This document shows, one piece after another, positions 63,689-64,000 of a stretch of 64,000 nt of DNA; the stretch's first letter is position 1; the number at the start of each line of letters is the position of its first letter. The notes below the pieces were generated by a model, which saw only the letters and a program-made list of their open reading frames with translations, did no database searches and was not told where the DNA came from. The stretch is from Desulfobacter hydrogenophilus (lineage in GTDB: Bacteria; Desulfobacterota; Desulfobacteria; Desulfobacterales; Desulfobacteraceae). The stretch is from NCBI RefSeq assembly GCF_004319545.1, contig NZ_CP036313.1, positions 2,544,501-2,608,500 on the forward strand, read 5' to 3'. The position numbers and the translations under genes are program-made.

Positions 63689-64000
63689 ATGGATATGGAA
63701 ATAGGAAAACAAGACGTCAACATTACAGAGACAAACGGGAAACTGATGGTACCGTCGGTAATGGTGGCAGAGCATTTTAAAAAGAGACATGACAACATTA
63801 TCCGAACAATTAAAAGCCTTGAGATACCACAGAATTTTCGACTCCTCAATTTTGAGGAGTCCTCATATATTAACGAACAAAACAAAACACAGCCAGCAAT
63901 GAACATGACCCGTGATGGTTTTGTTCTGTTAGTTATGGGGTTCACAGGCAAGAGAGCTATGGAGTGGAAACTCAAATATATTGAGGCATTCAACGCCATG
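63689..64000 (+). CDS. Rha-family phage regulatory protein, N-terminal part (cut by window edge)
   Basis: 104 residues visible, open to the edge. 'VPSVMVAEHFKKRHDNIIRTIKSLEIP', 'NFEESSYINEQNKTQPAMNMTRDGFVLLVMGFTGKRAMEWKLKYIEAFN' is the Rha domain of temperate phages and integrated elements, where it acts as a regulator of phage development. GGGGAG lies before the ATG. Its presence supports a prophage or related element starting at the tRNA pair and extending beyond the window. Confidence 0.9.
   Translation, partial: MDMEIGKQDVNITETNGKLMVPSVMVAEHFKKRHDNIIRTIKSLEIPQNFRLLNFEESSYINEQNKTQPAMNMTRDGFVLLVMGFTGKRAMEWKLKYIEAFNAM

Noticed and set aside
1..64000. CRISPR array, rRNA operon, complete insertion sequence with transposase
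   Set aside because: No regularly spaced repeats, no rRNA-like conserved blocks and no transposase frame were seen anywhere in the window.

Overview
The window reads as chromosome from a strictly anaerobic Desulfobacterota bacterium, most likely a sulfate reducer of the Desulfobacteraceae type. This is an inference from gene content. It has a tungsten aldehyde:ferredoxin oxidoreductase with its own MoaD/ThiF-like genes, the alternative (siroheme-derived) heme pathway genes ahbC and ahbD next to hemB, a PPi-dependent phosphofructokinase, a DUF39 homocysteine-forming protein and a PilR/sigma-54 type IV pilus locus. No 16S rRNA or dsr/apr gene is present to fix the taxonomy.

Left part (1-16 kb): the end of a deacylase-like gene; the aor-moaD-moaD-thiF cluster with its own sigma-70 promoter and an internal terminator; ftsY; a GGDEF diguanylate cyclase; pfp. 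A 'graveyard' follows at 8.86-10.14 kb: an outer-membrane-protein fragment joined to a lolD-like ABC gene that has a frameshift and a 158-bp palindromic MITE with a 5-bp target duplication, then a truncated sensor gene. After a small Cys/His-rich secreted protein come four translationally coupled minus-strand genes: a ClpX-like unfoldase, ahbC, hemB and ahbD.

Middle part (16-31 kb): tRNA-Leu, secG, tpiA and gap, then the envelope and regulatory operon kdsA-kdsC-lptC-lptA-lptB-rpoN-hpf-ptsN-rapZ-EIIA(Man). On the plus strand follow an M23 peptidase, the DUF39 protein, lepB, pyrB and pyrC.

Pilus and accessory part (31-47 kb): a Phd/VapC pair, pilR, a sigma-54 promoter and pilA, DUF4160/DUF2442 genes, a TPR-ABC-permease operon, a Uma2 nuclease, then a decayed second copy of the TPR/permease locus split by a toxin-first PIN module. 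The minor pilin operon (fimT/gspH, pilW, pilV, pilX, pilY1) faces the other way and has its own sigma-54-like promoter, so PilR and RpoN, both encoded here, probably serve both pilin units.

Right part (47-64 kb): TPP riboswitch and thiC; lipoprotein, coaBC, a UDG-like gene, xerC, hslV, hslU, argB, argD, argF, argH, a lipoprotein, folK and a TalC-type transaldolase as one long tightly packed run; then tRNA-Gly and tRNA-Cys. From the tRNA pair to the window edge the content changes to that of a mobile element: a minus-strand small RNA with a near-consensus promoter and terminator, a replication-initiator-like gene, a DnaQ-like exonuclease fused to TraK-like DNA-binding repeats, a small TraK-like protein and a phage Rha-type regulator cut by the edge. 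This element is the most promising place for something undescribed.
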